From Syntrophomonas palmitatica JCM 14374 (lineage in GTDB: Bacteria; Bacillota; Syntrophomonadia; Syntrophomonadales; Syntrophomonadaceae), in the NCBI RefSeq assembly GCF_001311885.1, contig NZ_BBCE01000004.1:62001-126000 (forward strand): DNA of 64,000 nucleotides, read 5' to 3'. The translations under genes and the position numbers were made by a program. Positions 1 to 8,844 of the stretch are shown here, piece after piece. Every line of letters starts with the position of its first letter. The first letter of the stretch is position 1. The notes under the pieces are model-generated. The model was not told the origin of the DNA and made no database searches. It saw only the letters and a program-made list of their open reading frames with translations.

Positions 1-1400
1 CGCTGTTCCTCGTCGCCGGCGTATAAAAGGTCTGCCAAACGGAATCCCGCCGGGTTCTGCCCCAGAATTTGACGGCATTCCAGGCTGTTTTCATTTAAAA
101 TCAGCTGGTCCTCGCCAAAGGACAAAAAGCCCTGGCCCACGTTATTGAACAGGTTTTCCAACTGCCGGTTCTTTTCTTCCAGAATATGATTGCCTTCAGC
201 CAGGCTTTGGGTCATGGCTTCAAGTTCCGCATTCTGAAACTCAAGCTTATCGTTTTGCTCCTGCAGGGTTACAGACCACTCTTTAAGCTGTAAATTGCTT
301 TTGCACAGAGCTTCCTCGGCGCGAACGCGTTCGCGGATTTCATTCTGCAAGGCCAGGGTGGGCCTTAGATCTTGAGCGACAAGGACATAGCACAAAAGGT
401 CGCCGAAATCATCTCTGACCGCCGAAGCGGTTAGCTTGACCGGTATTAGCAAACCGTTGCTGCATTTTAATTCTGTTTCCACCTGATAATGGATAGCAGC
501 GTCTCGCTGTAATTCTTCCTGAATGGCAGCCATTTCACCGGTATGAGCGGTAATAATCTTCAGCTCTTCATTCAGCAGGACATCTTCCTGATAATTAAGC
601 AGTTTGTTAACCGCCTGGTTCACGTTAATTATTTTGCCTGAGGGATTAATTAGAATGGCCAGATCGGAAATGCTGTCGATAATGGCGTTGGCAGCTATCG
701 AAGGACTTAAAACCATGAGCCGGTATTTGGTTATAGAAACCCACAAGCCATAGGCCCAGACCAGCCAGAGAACTACAGGCATTTTAGGCACGGAGGTATA
801 ACCGAGAGCCGGCCCCAGGGTTTCACTGGCAAAGGCCAGGAGAGTCCCCATGAAGGTACACCATCCCACCAGCCAGGCCTGCTTCTTTTCTCGCATCAAA
901 ACCGCTTTTTTGCCCCAACGGTAGACAATGACAATGCTTATAATAATGCAGAATACATAGAAAAGGGCATAAGACCAGTAAAGCGGCGAATTAACCGCGT
1001 TGAGCGGGCTCCAGCCGAAATCTTCATAAATGAGGGTTGTAGCGGTTACCCCCCGGGTCATTCCCAGGAACATAAAAACAACCGCTGGTATGTATATAAG
1101 GAAAAGCAGGAAACGATTTTTCGGCTGTTTTAATTTGCCGGTGAGGACCAGATTAAAATGCAGCAACAGCGCAGGTCCCAGGCACCAGCCCGGAGCGGAA
1201 TATCTGAACCATAGCCAGGCGGTTTCCTGGTTAGGTGCCGGAAACATGAAGGCAATACAAAAAGCCCAGATAGCGCATGACATGCAGAGCGCGAAAAAAA
1301 TCCAGCTTAAATTAGTGCGGGGTTTTAAACGCAGAACATAGACGCCCAGATAAACATAAACGACAAACGCCAGAAAGGTTATTAATGAAACCAGGAACAC
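1..1400 (-). CDS. Membrane sensor protein with 7TM N-terminus and PAS domains (partial)
   Basis: An uninterrupted reading frame runs from GTG 1400 to the left edge of the window, so the C-terminus is missing (about 466 residues are present). The first ~220 residues form about seven hydrophobic segments like the 7TM module of some histidine kinases. A PAS-like domain follows (about residues 235-340), then a charged coiled coil and the start of a second PAS-like domain (residues ~415 on, beginning LFNNVGQGFLSFG). No kinase or cyclase domain is visible; it would lie outside the window. The start is chosen because AGGAGG lies 8 bases upstream of the GTG. It is likely a histidine kinase or related sensor, but its output and ligand cannot be told. 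Confidence 0.75.
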   Translation of the reverse strand, partial: MFLVSLITFLAFVVYVYLGVYVLRLKPRTNLSWIFFALCMSCAIWAFCIAFMFPAPNQETAWLWFRYSAPGWCLGPALLLHFNLVLTGKLKQPKNRFLLFLIYIPAVVFMFLGMTRGVTATTLIYEDFGWSPLNAVNSPLYWSYALFYVFCIIISIVIVYRWGKKAVLMREKKQAWLVGWCTFMGTLLAFASETLGPALGYTSVPKMPVVLWLVWAYGLWVSITKYRLMVLSPSIAANAIIDSISDLAILINPSGKIINVNQAVNKLLNYQEDVLLNEELKIITAHTGEMAAIQEELQRDAAIHYQVETELKCSNGLLIPVKLTASAVRDDFGDLLCYVLVAQDLRPTLALQNEIRERVRAEEALCKSNLQLKEWSVTLQEQNDKLEFQNAELEAMTQSLAEGNHILEEKNRQLENLFNNVGQGFLSFGEDQLILNENSLECRQILGQNPAGFRLADLLYAGDEEQ

Positions 1401-1572
1401 CCAGTAAGCCTCCTGTACCCTGACACCATTCTTAACAGATAAATGAGAACGCAAGGCTCCCTGCAGCGGATAATGTTTTCAGGGTCAAAATTTAGCAATT
1501 CCTGCTATGCCAGATAATATTAATTAATTCATTAATTGAGATCTGAATTCCTGCAAAGATGAAGCCAAAACC

Positions 1573-2385
1573 TCAAGTTTTAAAAAGTTCGCGCCTGGCT
1601 TCGGGAGAATATACAGATATGCGGTATACCCGCCGCATGAGATTATTTGGGGGTCGATTCAGCTGGGCCTTCATGGCTGCGAAAATTTCCGGGGAATCAT
1701 CGCTTTCGATAGGATTGCCATGAGCCAACAGCAGAGTCGAAGCATGCAAAGCCGCCAGGCGGTCGTATGAATAAGCCATCTTATCTGGAAATAGTATCGG
1801 CATAGGCAGCAGCTTCTTGCCCTTAATATTACAAATAAGATCAGCCAGATAGAGAACCCGTTTCTCATGGTGGTAAAAAACCAGATCATGCAAGGTGTGG
1901 CCGGGTACGTACATAGCCTGCCAATCACTGAACCCGGGCAGCCTTTGACCATCATCCAGGAGAAAATCTGGTTTAATAACGCGATCAAAAAGCATTTTTT
2001 CACACTTGCGCCGGTTATGCCGCGCAACGTTGCGGGCCATGTAACAATCAAATTTATGCTGCAGGGACCCTCCAATACCTGAATACCAAAGGTCAACATC
2101 CCGGTGGGCAGCGACCGGGATGTTGTATTTTTCACGCAGAACCTTAGCTCCTCCGCAGTGATCAGGATGCATGTGTGAAACGGCGATGAGCTTTATATCA
2201 GAAGGTGACAGGCCGTTCCTGCGGCAGTATTCTTCAATACGGCGCACATCGTTAATACAGCCGCTGTCAAAAAGCAATAAGCCATTATCGTATTGAAACA
2301 GATAAATATTTGCAATATATCCTTCAATTTTGTGGATGGTGAAGCTGGATGAATCCACGTATTCATACCTTTCTTTATGAATCAA
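1573..2385 (-). CDS. Metallo-beta-lactamase-fold hydrolase
   Basis: The 270-residue product has the metallo-beta-lactamase metal site: SHMHPDHCGG (the HxHxDH motif), a later His in VPGHTLHD, and a terminal LLAHGNP His. This predicts a soluble binuclear-metal hydrolase; the substrate is unknown. The start is uncertain: TTG 2385 has no clear Shine-Dalgarno, whereas GTG 2358 has AAAGG about 9 bases upstream. The gene is transcribed divergently from the ArsR/P-type ATPase pair, and a half-copy of the ArsR operator sits at its putative transcription start, so metal-linked regulation is possible (inference). Confidence 0.85.
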   Translation of the reverse strand: MIHKERYEYVDSSSFTIHKIEGYIANIYLFQYDNGLLLFDSGCINDVRRIEEYCRRNGLSPSDIKLIAVSHMHPDHCGGAKVLREKYNIPVAAHRDVDLWYSGIGGSLQHKFDCYMARNVARHNRRKCEKMLFDRVIKPDFLLDDGQRLPGFSDWQAMYVPGHTLHDLVFYHHEKRVLYLADLICNIKGKKLLPMPILFPDKMAYSYDRLAALHASTLLLAHGNPIESDDSPEIFAAMKAQLNRPPNNLMRRVYRISVYSPEARRELFKT

Positions 2386-2438
2386 TCGTGAGTTATGTGG
2401 AAGATGAGGTTAACATTGGAATTGTTCATATACAAAAT

Positions 2439-2467
2439 ATTATCATAGATTTTTATCTTATATGCAA
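2439..2467 (-). promoter_or_regulatory. Putative sigma-A promoter of the MBL-fold gene
   Basis: On the minus strand, TTGCAT (2467-2462) and GATAAT (2444-2439) are separated by 17 bases. Just downstream, 2422-2432 reads TTGTTCATATA on the plus strand, matching one arm of the ArsR operator at 2527-2550. Confidence 0.5.
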
Positions 2468-2495
2468 TTAAGACTTAAGATGATCACTTTAGGGG

Positions 2496-2524
2496 TAGAC
2501 ATAATCTCTAATATAGACTAAATT
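2496..2524 (+). promoter_or_regulatory. Putative sigma-A promoter of the arsR-cadA pair
   Basis: TAGACA (2496-2501) and TAAATT (2519-2524) are separated by 17 bases. The ArsR-type palindrome begins 2 bases after the -10 box, so a bound repressor would cover the transcription start. Confidence 0.5.
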
Positions 2525-2526
2525 AA

Positions 2527-2550
2527 ACATATGAATAATTGTTCATATGT
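2527..2550 (+). promoter_or_regulatory. ArsR/SmtB-type operator palindrome
   Basis: The 24-base site consists of arms ACATATGAATAA and TTGTTCATATGT, which are perfect inverted repeats apart from one base. It resembles the 12-2-12 operators (core ATATGAACA...TGTTCATAT) of the SmtB/CadC/CzrA metal-sensing repressors. It lies between the -10 box and the arsR start, which fits autorepression relieved by metal. Confidence 0.75.
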
Positions 2551-2571
2551 ATGATCAGGGAGGCTAATTAA

Positions 2572-2925
2572 ATGCGCGACAATGAATGCTGCGAAGAGAA
2601 ATACGTTCATGAAGATCTGGTTGAGGCGGTTCGTCAGGAAATGCCGGGTTACTATACCATACTGGCTTTAGCGGAAATATTTAAAACCCTGGGTGACCCT
2701 ACCCGCATAAAACTGCTGTTTGCATTAATGAACCAGGAACTGTGCGTGTGTGATCTGGCTGCTTTGATAGAAATGTCCGAGTCGGCTGTATCACACCAGC
2801 TTCGGGTATTACGCAGTCAAAAACTGGTTAAGTATCGCCGGGAGGGTAAGAATTTATTCTACAGCCTGGATGATGAACATGTGAATAATTTATTTGCTCA
2901 GGGACTGGAGCATGTACGTGAATGA
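2572..2925 (+). CDS. ArsR/SmtB-family metal-sensing transcriptional repressor
   Basis: The 117-residue product has the winged helix-turn-helix of the ArsR family, with IFKTLGDPTRIKLL, the metal-box region ELCVCDLA carrying two cysteines, and the recognition helix SESAVSHQLRVLRS. The N-terminus has a further Cys pair (NECCEE). A C-x-C in the alpha-3 helix plus N-terminal Cys is the arrangement of CadC-type Cd/Pb/Zn sensors. A Shine-Dalgarno GGGAGG precedes the ATG. It is followed after 24 bases by a heavy-metal ATPase and preceded by a matching palindrome, so it probably represses this pair until Zn, Cd or Pb accumulates. Confidence 0.9.
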   Translation: MRDNECCEEKYVHEDLVEAVRQEMPGYYTILALAEIFKTLGDPTRIKLLFALMNQELCVCDLAALIEMSESAVSHQLRVLRSQKLVKYRREGKNLFYSLDDEHVNNLFAQGLEHVRE

Positions 2926-2949
2926 AAATAGGGAGATGGAGACAATAAT

Positions 2950-5145
2950 ATGGCTGGTTTAATTATAAACCCTGAGGATTTGCTGAAAATAACCGGGGAG
3001 AACGAACAGGCGGCGGCAAAGGACAGTGAGGCCGCCACGATAAGCGTGGTTTTGTTACAAGATCTTGATTGCGCTGATTGCGCAGCCAAACTGGAAAAAC
3101 GGGTTCAAGCTATGCCCGGAGTAAAATCGGCGCGGATTAATTTTGCCATGGGCAAACTTTATCTGGAACACCAGGTACCTATAGCTGAAGTATTAAGGGT
3201 AGTCAAGAATATGGGTTATCGGGGCCATCTGGAAGGTTACCCCGATCTTGTCGAGGATAATCTGCCTTTTTGGCGCTCTAATAATTATGCCATAGCAGCT
3301 CTTATATCCGCGGTATTTTTAAGCCTGGCCCTGGGGCTGGATTTTCTGGCGGCTCCTCATTTTTATCAGGCAGCGGCTTATATACTGGCTATAGGGCTGG
3401 GGGCTTACCATCCTGCGCGAACCGGGCTCTCGGTATTAATAACCGCCCGGGAACTGGATATGAATATCCTGATGACACTGGCTGCCGTAGGAGCGGCAGC
3501 CATAGGGCAATACCAGGAAGGCGCGGTAGTTGTATTTCTCTTTGCCCTGGGTAATGCCCTCCAGGCTTACAGCCTGGACCGCACCCGCAATTCCATACGT
3601 ACGCTCATGGAATTGGCGCCAGCGCAGGCTCTTATCCGGCGAAATGGCGTTGAGGTTTTGCTCAATGTCGAAGACGTAGAAATTGGTGACATTATGCTGG
3701 TTAAACCCGGAGAGAAAATATCTATGGACGGGCAGGTTGTCGCTGGCGCTTCTGCGGTAAATCAAGCCGCCATCACCGGTGAATCCATGCCCGCAGCCAA
3801 ACAGAGGGGGGATCAGGTTTTTGCCGGTACCCTGAACCAGTTAGGGGCTTTGGAGGTTAAAGTAACCCGCCTGGCAAAAGACAACACGGTAGCCCGCATT
3901 ATCCATCTTGTGGAGGAGGCGCAGGGGCAGAAGGCCCCCTCGCAACAATTCATCGACCGTTTTGCTCATTATTACACCCCCGCTGTTATTCTGGGTGCGG
4001 TTTTAGTGGCGGTTTTGCCGCCGCTGGTTGGGGGTTATTCCTGGAGCCGCTGGTTCTATGAGGCCCTGGCTATGCTGCTGGTAGCCTGCCCCTGTGCTCT
4101 GGTTATTTCTACTCCGGTAAGCATTGTATCTGCCATAGGCAATGCTGCCCGGCAGGGTATTATGATAAAGGGCGGAGCTTACCTGGAACAGGCGGGAGAC
4201 GTCAGGGCTATAGCCATGGATAAAACCGGTACTCTTACCAGCGGACAGCCGGAGCTGACTGATATTATATTAAAGGGTGATTGGGATGAAGCGCGGGTTT
4301 TGGGGGCGGCAGCCGCTATAGAAAAACGCTCCGAACACCCCTTGGCCCAGGCTATTTTAAATTCAGCCCAAGAACGGGATATTTTGCTTCCTGATTTACA
4401 GGGTTTTGCGTCTGTACCGGGAAAAGGCGCGCGGGGCATTATTTCCGGTGAAGAATGCCTGATAGGGAGTCCGGCGTTTTTGGCCGAAAACGGCATATCT
4501 ATTGATAGGGCTGCTGAACAGATAAATGACCTTAACGCACAAGGACGGACTACCGTACTGCTAGGGGCTGAGGGCAAGGTGCAGGCCTTGCTGGCCGCCG
4601 CCGACCGGCTGCGGGAAAACAGCCCGCGGGCGGTACGGGATTTGCACGCAGCCGGGATAAGCAATGTTATCATGCTTACCGGGGATAATTATGCGGCCGC
4701 CCGGAGGACGGCTGACCTGACGGGAGTCGATCATTTTCGGGCTGAACTTATGCCGGAAGATAAATTGCAGGTCATAAGGGAGCTTCAAGAAGAATATGGC
4801 GCGGTGGCTATGGTGGGAGACGGGGTTAATGATGCTCCGGCTTTAGCGGCGGCAAGCCTTGGCATCGCCATGGGGGTGGCGGGCAGTGACGCGGCCATTG
4901 ATACCGCCGATATTGCCTTAATGGGCGATGATCTTTCCAAACTGGCGTATTTGATAGCGCTGAGCCGCAAGACCTTGAGAATTATAAAACAGAATATCGG
5001 TTTCTCGCTGCTGTTCAAAGGAATGATACTGCTCCTGGTGGTCCCGGGTTGGCTAACCCTCTGGCTGGCAGTTGCGGCCGATATGGGCACTACCCTGCTG
5101 GTGACGATGAATGGCTTAAGACTTTTGCGCTTTCGCACTCAATGA
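2950..5145 (+). CDS. cadA: Zn2+/Cd2+/Pb2+-exporting P-type ATPase
   Basis: This 731-residue P1B-type ATPase exports divalent heavy metals across the cytoplasmic membrane using ATP. Seen features are an N-terminal heavy-metal-associated domain with C41-A-D-C44, a transmembrane CPC motif (residues 380-382), the phosphorylation site DKTGT (D424), the SEHPLA motif of heavy-metal ATPases, and GDGVNDAP (D624). The last membrane segment contains AADMGTTLLVTMNGLRLLRF, typical of the Zn/Cd/Pb subgroup (ZntA/CadA) rather than the copper pumps. It lies directly behind the ArsR-type repressor and is probably co-transcribed with it. Its 3' end overlaps the convergent yihY-like gene by 7 bases. Confidence 0.95.
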   Translation: MAGLIINPEDLLKITGENEQAAAKDSEAATISVVLLQDLDCADCAAKLEKRVQAMPGVKSARINFAMGKLYLEHQVPIAEVLRVVKNMGYRGHLEGYPDLVEDNLPFWRSNNYAIAALISAVFLSLALGLDFLAAPHFYQAAAYILAIGLGAYHPARTGLSVLITARELDMNILMTLAAVGAAAIGQYQEGAVVVFLFALGNALQAYSLDRTRNSIRTLMELAPAQALIRRNGVEVLLNVEDVEIGDIMLVKPGEKISMDGQVVAGASAVNQAAITGESMPAAKQRGDQVFAGTLNQLGALEVKVTRLAKDNTVARIIHLVEEAQGQKAPSQQFIDRFAHYYTPAVILGAVLVAVLPPLVGGYSWSRWFYEALAMLLVACPCALVISTPVSIVSAIGNAARQGIMIKGGAYLEQAGDVRAIAMDKTGTLTSGQPELTDIILKGDWDEARVLGAAAAIEKRSEHPLAQAILNSAQERDILLPDLQGFASVPGKGARGIISGEECLIGSPAFLAENGISIDRAAEQINDLNAQGRTTVLLGAEGKVQALLAAADRLRENSPRAVRDLHAAGISNVIMLTGDNYAAARRTADLTGVDHFRAELMPEDKLQVIRELQEEYGAVAMVGDGVNDAPALAAASLGIAMGVAGSDAAIDTADIALMGDDLSKLAYLIALSRKTLRIIKQNIGFSLLFKGMILLLVVPGWLTLWLAVAADMGTTLLVTMNGLRLLRFRTQ

Positions 5146-5981
5146 GTGATTTCACGCGGAGCATCTTCCTTTCTTAGCCTTAAAATCGCGTTTATTTCGC
5201 CACCCAGCAGGATTATGATACTGCTGATATATAACCACAGCAAGAGTACGATAATTCCGCCCAGACTGCCATAGGTGCGGGAGTAGTTGGCGAAGTTGTT
5301 GACATAAAAAGAGAAGGCCCAGGAAATAGCAACCCACCCCAGGGTGGAAAAAATGGCGCCGGGCAGCACCTCGGCAAAGTTTATTTTGCGGTTAGGGGCA
5401 ACCCGGTAAAAGAAGGCGAATACGAGCAGCATTACTATTAAAGGCAGCGTGTAACGAAATACCCCCCAACTGGTGGTGAAAAAGCTGCTGAACCCCAGGT
5501 AGTTAAAAAACATCAAACCCAGGAGTTTACCCAGTACCAGCAAGGTTAAGGAGAGAATAATTATAATAACCAGCCCGATGGTAAATAAAAGTGAAATTCC
5601 GGTAATCATCCAGAAAGGACGGGTTTCAGGCTCGTCATAGGCTTTATTTATGCCTCGGATTATGGCATTCACACCGCTGGAGGCTGACCAGAGCGTAAAA
5701 ATGAAACCAAATGAAAGCAAGGTGTGACGTTTGGCAGCCAGGGTCTGTTCTACCACGTCTTCGATTATTTCATAGGAACTGCGGGGGATCAAACGGGACA
5801 GGTCAGCCAGCGCCAAATCTCCGGTGATAGGTGTAAAACTCAATAATATGAGGAGAAAAATCAGAAAAGGGAAAAAGGCCAGTATAAGATAATAGCTCAT
5901 CTGGGCTCCCAAAGCTGGCACCTCGTGAGCTTGAAAACGCCGGTAGAAATCCATTCCAACCTCAAACCAGTTTTTCAGCAC
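5139..5981 (-). CDS. YihY/BrkB-family integral membrane protein
   Basis: The protein has about six transmembrane helices and the family pattern FRRFQ/YYRRFQAHEVPALGAQMSYYLILAF-type start (here DFYRRFQAHEVPALGA), then LWSASSGVNAIIRGINKAY and a C-terminal GSLGGIIVLLLWLYISS helix. These define the YihY/UPF0761 family, once called ribonuclease BN but now regarded as membrane proteins of unknown function. GTG 5981 is preferred as start because GGAGG lies 10 bases upstream; an in-frame ATG at 6017 lacks a ribosome-binding site. It converges with cadA, and no terminator was seen between them. Confidence 0.88.
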   Translation of the reverse strand: MLKNWFEVGMDFYRRFQAHEVPALGAQMSYYLILAFFPFLIFLLILLSFTPITGDLALADLSRLIPRSSYEIIEDVVEQTLAAKRHTLLSFGFIFTLWSASSGVNAIIRGINKAYDEPETRPFWMITGISLLFTIGLVIIIILSLTLLVLGKLLGLMFFNYLGFSSFFTTSWGVFRYTLPLIVMLLVFAFFYRVAPNRKINFAEVLPGAIFSTLGWVAISWAFSFYVNNFANYSRTYGSLGGIIVLLLWLYISSIIILLGGEINAILRLRKEDAPREITH

Positions 5982-6083
5982 CAGACAGCGTCCTCCGTTA
6001 AAATTTACCTTATACATTTATATTATATTTGCACATAAGCATGCAAGCCAAAACTCTGCCTGAAGTCAACTGCGCAAGCTGAG

Positions 6084-6683
6084 TTATAGATTATTATGGC
6101 AGGGATCATTTATTGGGGGAGACAAAAAAGCAGTAGTCAATAGCTGGCTTAACTGGTGAGCGGTATCCGTGAAGCTCAGGTTATTCTCTAAAATGAAATC
6201 AGGATTCAGAACAGCTTGAATTGCCGCTGTGACAACGACGCCCAAGATACGAGGGTCAATAGCTGTAGGCGTTTTTTGCCGTTCATTTATGGCATTTATG
6301 ATTGAACGTATGCGTTCCAGACGGAAAGCGTCAATTTTTTGCCATAGATGAGGATAATATTTACGCAGGTCATCCAGGCTCATACTATTTGTAATAAACT
6401 GGGCACGGGTAAAAAGAAAGTTCAACATGTGGTTGACAAGTTCCCGCGGAGGTTTGTTACTGCATATTATGATATCGGCTTCGGTCTGGATATCCTGCAT
6501 GAATTTATCCAGGGCAGCTTCAATTACTTCCTCTTTGCTGTGAAAATAACGGTAGAGGGTGCGTTTGCTGATACCGGCGCCGCGGGCCAGGTCGTCTACG
6601 GTCAAACGCTGAAAACCCCTTGTGCGGGCTAATTCCTGACAGGTATTTATAATCCGGCTGCGAATAGAATCATTCATTTTCAT
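6084..6683 (-). CDS. TetR/AcrR-family transcriptional regulator
   Basis: The 199-residue product has an N-terminal TetR helix-turn-helix (residues ~8-55, with TVDDLARGAGISKRTLYRYFHSKEEVIEAAL) and a diverged ligand-binding C-terminal half. It is the last gene of the efflux operon, 9 bases after the permease, and very likely controls it. The inverted repeat GTAAACTAT/ATAGTTTAC over the operon promoter at 10787-10823 is the best candidate operator. The ligand is unknown. Confidence 0.9.
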   Translation of the reverse strand: MKMNDSIRSRIINTCQELARTRGFQRLTVDDLARGAGISKRTLYRYFHSKEEVIEAALDKFMQDIQTEADIIICSNKPPRELVNHMLNFLFTRAQFITNSMSLDDLRKYYPHLWQKIDAFRLERIRSIINAINERQKTPTAIDPRILGVVVTAAIQAVLNPDFILENNLSFTDTAHQLSQLLTTAFLSPPINDPCHNNL

Positions 6684-6692
6684 ACCCCCGTC

Positions 6693-7805
6693 TCAGGCGA
6701 TGTTTTTCTTAAATTTTAATACGCTTATTCCCAGCATTAATACGGAAAAAACGAGCAAAGCTGTAACCTGACCCACTAAATAGGGAAAGCCTATGCCCTT
6801 TAAAACAATGCCTCTGATTATATCCAGGTAATAGGTCAAAGGTATAACAAAAGTCAGGTAATAAATGATTTTGGGCATAGCCGCCCGGGGAAACATAAAT
6901 CCAGACAGCAGTATACTGGGCAGCATAACAAAAAAGGAAAGCTGAAAGGCCTGCATCTGGTTCTGGGCCAGATTGGAAATCATAAGTCCCAATCCCAGTG
7001 ACGCGGTGATAAAGAATAAAGTCAGGAGATAAAGCTGTACAAGACTGCCCCGGATAGGGACATGAAACACTAAAACTCCCACCAACAAAGCCACTGTAAT
7101 CTGCAGGTAACCCAGGACTATATAAGGCACGATTTTCCCGATCATTAATTCGTAAGGTTTAAGCGGGCTAACCAGAAGCTGTTCCAAGGTCCCGCGTTCT
7201 CTTTCTCTGACTATGGCCACGGCGGTAATGATTACCATGGTCATGGTAACAACGATTCCCAAAATAGCCGGAACCATATAATAGGCGGTAACTCCGTCCG
7301 GATTATACCAGGGACGCACCCGGATATCATAAGGTGCCTGGCTCAGGCCCACCTTTTTGAAAATCATCTGCTGCGATTTTAACAGACCAATGGCATTGGC
7401 AGTAGCAATGGCCTGGTTGGCTACCATGCTGTCACTGGCGTCAACAATAACCTGAACGCTGGCCGGGACTCCTCTTTTGACATTACGGGTAAAATCTGGA
7501 GGCAGAATTATTCCCACCCGCGCCTGACCGCTGTCAATATAGCGATTCACTTTGCTGAAGCTGTCTGAAGTATACGCGATATCGAAATATCCGGAAGCAG
7601 AGAACGATTCCAGAAGGTCGCGGCTTTCCGGGGAAAGCGACTGGTCAAAAACGACCGTAGGAATGTGCTTTACTTCCGTTTGGATGGCGAAACCGAACAG
7701 CAAAAGCTGCACCAGGGGTATCATAAAGATTAAAGCCAGGGTCATGCGATCTCGTTTCATCTGGATATATTCTTTATTGATGACAGCCATAATACGGTTC
7801 ATCAT
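6693..7805 (-). CDS. ABC-2 type transporter permease
   Basis: The 370-residue membrane protein has one N-terminal helix (LALIFMIPLVQLLLFGFAI), a large extracytoplasmic region (~residues 45-170), then five helices, with the ABC-2 hallmark REREGTLEQLLVSPLKPYE-type segment (RERERGTLEQLLVSPL is visible). It resembles YbhS/YhhJ permeases that work with paired ATPases and a HlyD-like protein in drug or lipid export. Only one permease is present, so a homodimer is expected. Its ATG follows the stop of the second ATPase by a single base, implying translational coupling. Confidence 0.9.
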   Translation of the reverse strand: MMNRIMAVINKEYIQMKRDRMTLALIFMIPLVQLLLFGFAIQTEVKHIPTVVFDQSLSPESRDLLESFSASGYFDIAYTSDSFSKVNRYIDSGQARVGIILPPDFTRNVKRGVPASVQVIVDASDSMVANQAIATANAIGLLKSQQMIFKKVGLSQAPYDIRVRPWYNPDGVTAYYMVPAILGIVVTMTMVIITAVAIVRERERGTLEQLLVSPLKPYELMIGKIVPYIVLGYLQITVALLVGVLVFHVPIRGSLVQLYLLTLFFITASLGLGLMISNLAQNQMQAFQLSFFVMLPSILLSGFMFPRAAMPKIIYYLTFVIPLTYYLDIIRGIVLKGIGFPYLVGQVTALLVFSVLMLGISVLKFKKNIA

Positions 7806-7806
7806 A

Positions 7807-8718
7807 TCACCTGCTTTCGCGTTTACGGGCCAGGGCTACGAAGACATCTTCCAGACCGGGAGTTATAATCCGGGTTTTTGTTTTTATATTGCTTTCCAGA
7901 GCGTTTGGGTCGTATTCTGCATCTGCCAGTATGTGCAGAAATCTGCCGTGAACACTACATTCTTTAACTCCGGGCAGTGTTTGTATAGCAGGAATCATAC
8001 TTAACGGGTTTTCAAATTCCGCCTCCAGCAATATGCCTTCCAGCACACTCTGCTTAAGATGGGTCGGGCTGTCCAGAGCCAGGAGTTTCCCCTGGTTGAA
8101 GAAAGCGATGCGGTCGCATCTCTCCGCTTCATCCATGAAATGAGTGCTGACGATCACAGTAGTCCCCTCTAAAGAGAGTTCCCGGATCAAATCAAAAAAG
8201 GCCCGGCGGCTGCTGGGACTAACCCCGCTGGTGGGTTCATCCAGAAAAATCAAAGCTGGACGGGAAATTATCGCACATGCCAGAGCCAGCCGCTGCCTGT
8301 AGCCACGGCTGAGCTGATTTACCAGGCAGGCTTCTCTCCCTTCCAAACCGCTTAACGTAATCATTTCCTGGCATCGGTGTTTCTTATCTTTACCCCGCAG
8401 GTTGTAGAGCCCGGCATAAAAGTCAAGGTTTTCGGCCACGCTTAATTCTTCATAGAGGCTGAATTTTTGCGACATATAACCAATGCGGTTTTTAATCCTA
8501 TCACTGTCACGCTTAAGGTCTAACCCCAATACCGCGGCTGAACCGGAATCTATAGCCAGTATACCGCACAGCATGCGAATGGTCGTGGTCTTTCCCGCCC
8601 CATTCGGACCCAGAAAAGCACAAACCTCTCCGGTTTCTATTTCAAGGTTAAGTCTGTCAACCGCGACAAAATCGCCGAAGTGTTTACTCAGTTCCCTGGT
8701 TTTGACAGCTAAACTCAT
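7807..8718 (-). CDS. ABC transporter ATP-binding protein (second ATPase of efflux operon)
   Basis: The protein carries Walker A GPNGAGKTT, the signature LSRGYRQRLALACA, Walker B LIFLDEPTSGVSP and the switch His in STHFMDEAERC. A C-terminal domain of ~75 residues ends LEDVFVALARKRE, as in the second half of YbhF-type exporters. ATG 8718 (MSLAVKTRELSKHFG) is the likely start, since the 25 residues encoded upstream of it from 8793 derive from a repeat-like intergenic sequence. It is adjacent to the permease and is the energy source for export. The fused YbhF of enterobacteria is here two separate genes. Confidence 0.9.
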   Translation of the reverse strand: MSLAVKTRELSKHFGDFVAVDRLNLEIETGEVCAFLGPNGAGKTTTIRMLCGILAIDSGSAAVLGLDLKRDSDRIKNRIGYMSQKFSLYEELSVAENLDFYAGLYNLRGKDKKHRCQEMITLSGLEGREACLVNQLSRGYRQRLALACAIISRPALIFLDEPTSGVSPSSRRAFFDLIRELSLEGTTVIVSTHFMDEAERCDRIAFFNQGKLLALDSPTHLKQSVLEGILLEAEFENPLSMIPAIQTLPGVKECSVHGRFLHILADAEYDPNALESNIKTKTRIITPGLEDVFVALARKRESR

Positions 8719-8767
8719 AAAACCACCCGCTTTTGTGAACTCGACAGAAACCGCCTCATAACAACCG

Positions 8768-8825
8768 ACCACAGATACACACGGATTTTTCACAACATTT
8801 TAAATATCAGAGTTGAGTCTGTGGT
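8768..8825. repeat. Intergenic inverted-repeat element with CACAGA arms
   Basis: Arms ACCACAGA (8768-8775) and TCTGTGGT (8818-8825) are perfect inverted repeats bounding a 58-base element between the two ABC ATPase genes. A second element of exactly 58 bases with related arms occurs at 29963-30020. Confidence 0.4.
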
Positions 8826-8844
8826 TTAAATCTTTGCTCTGCAT

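Noticed and set aside
1030-1341. Plus-strand open frame of 103 codons
   Set aside because: It lies antisense to the sensor gene whose frame is open and domain-like; no ribosome-binding site or family features.
3436-5138. Several minus-strand open frames inside cadA
   Set aside because: They are shadows of the P-type ATPase, whose motifs are all intact on the plus strand.
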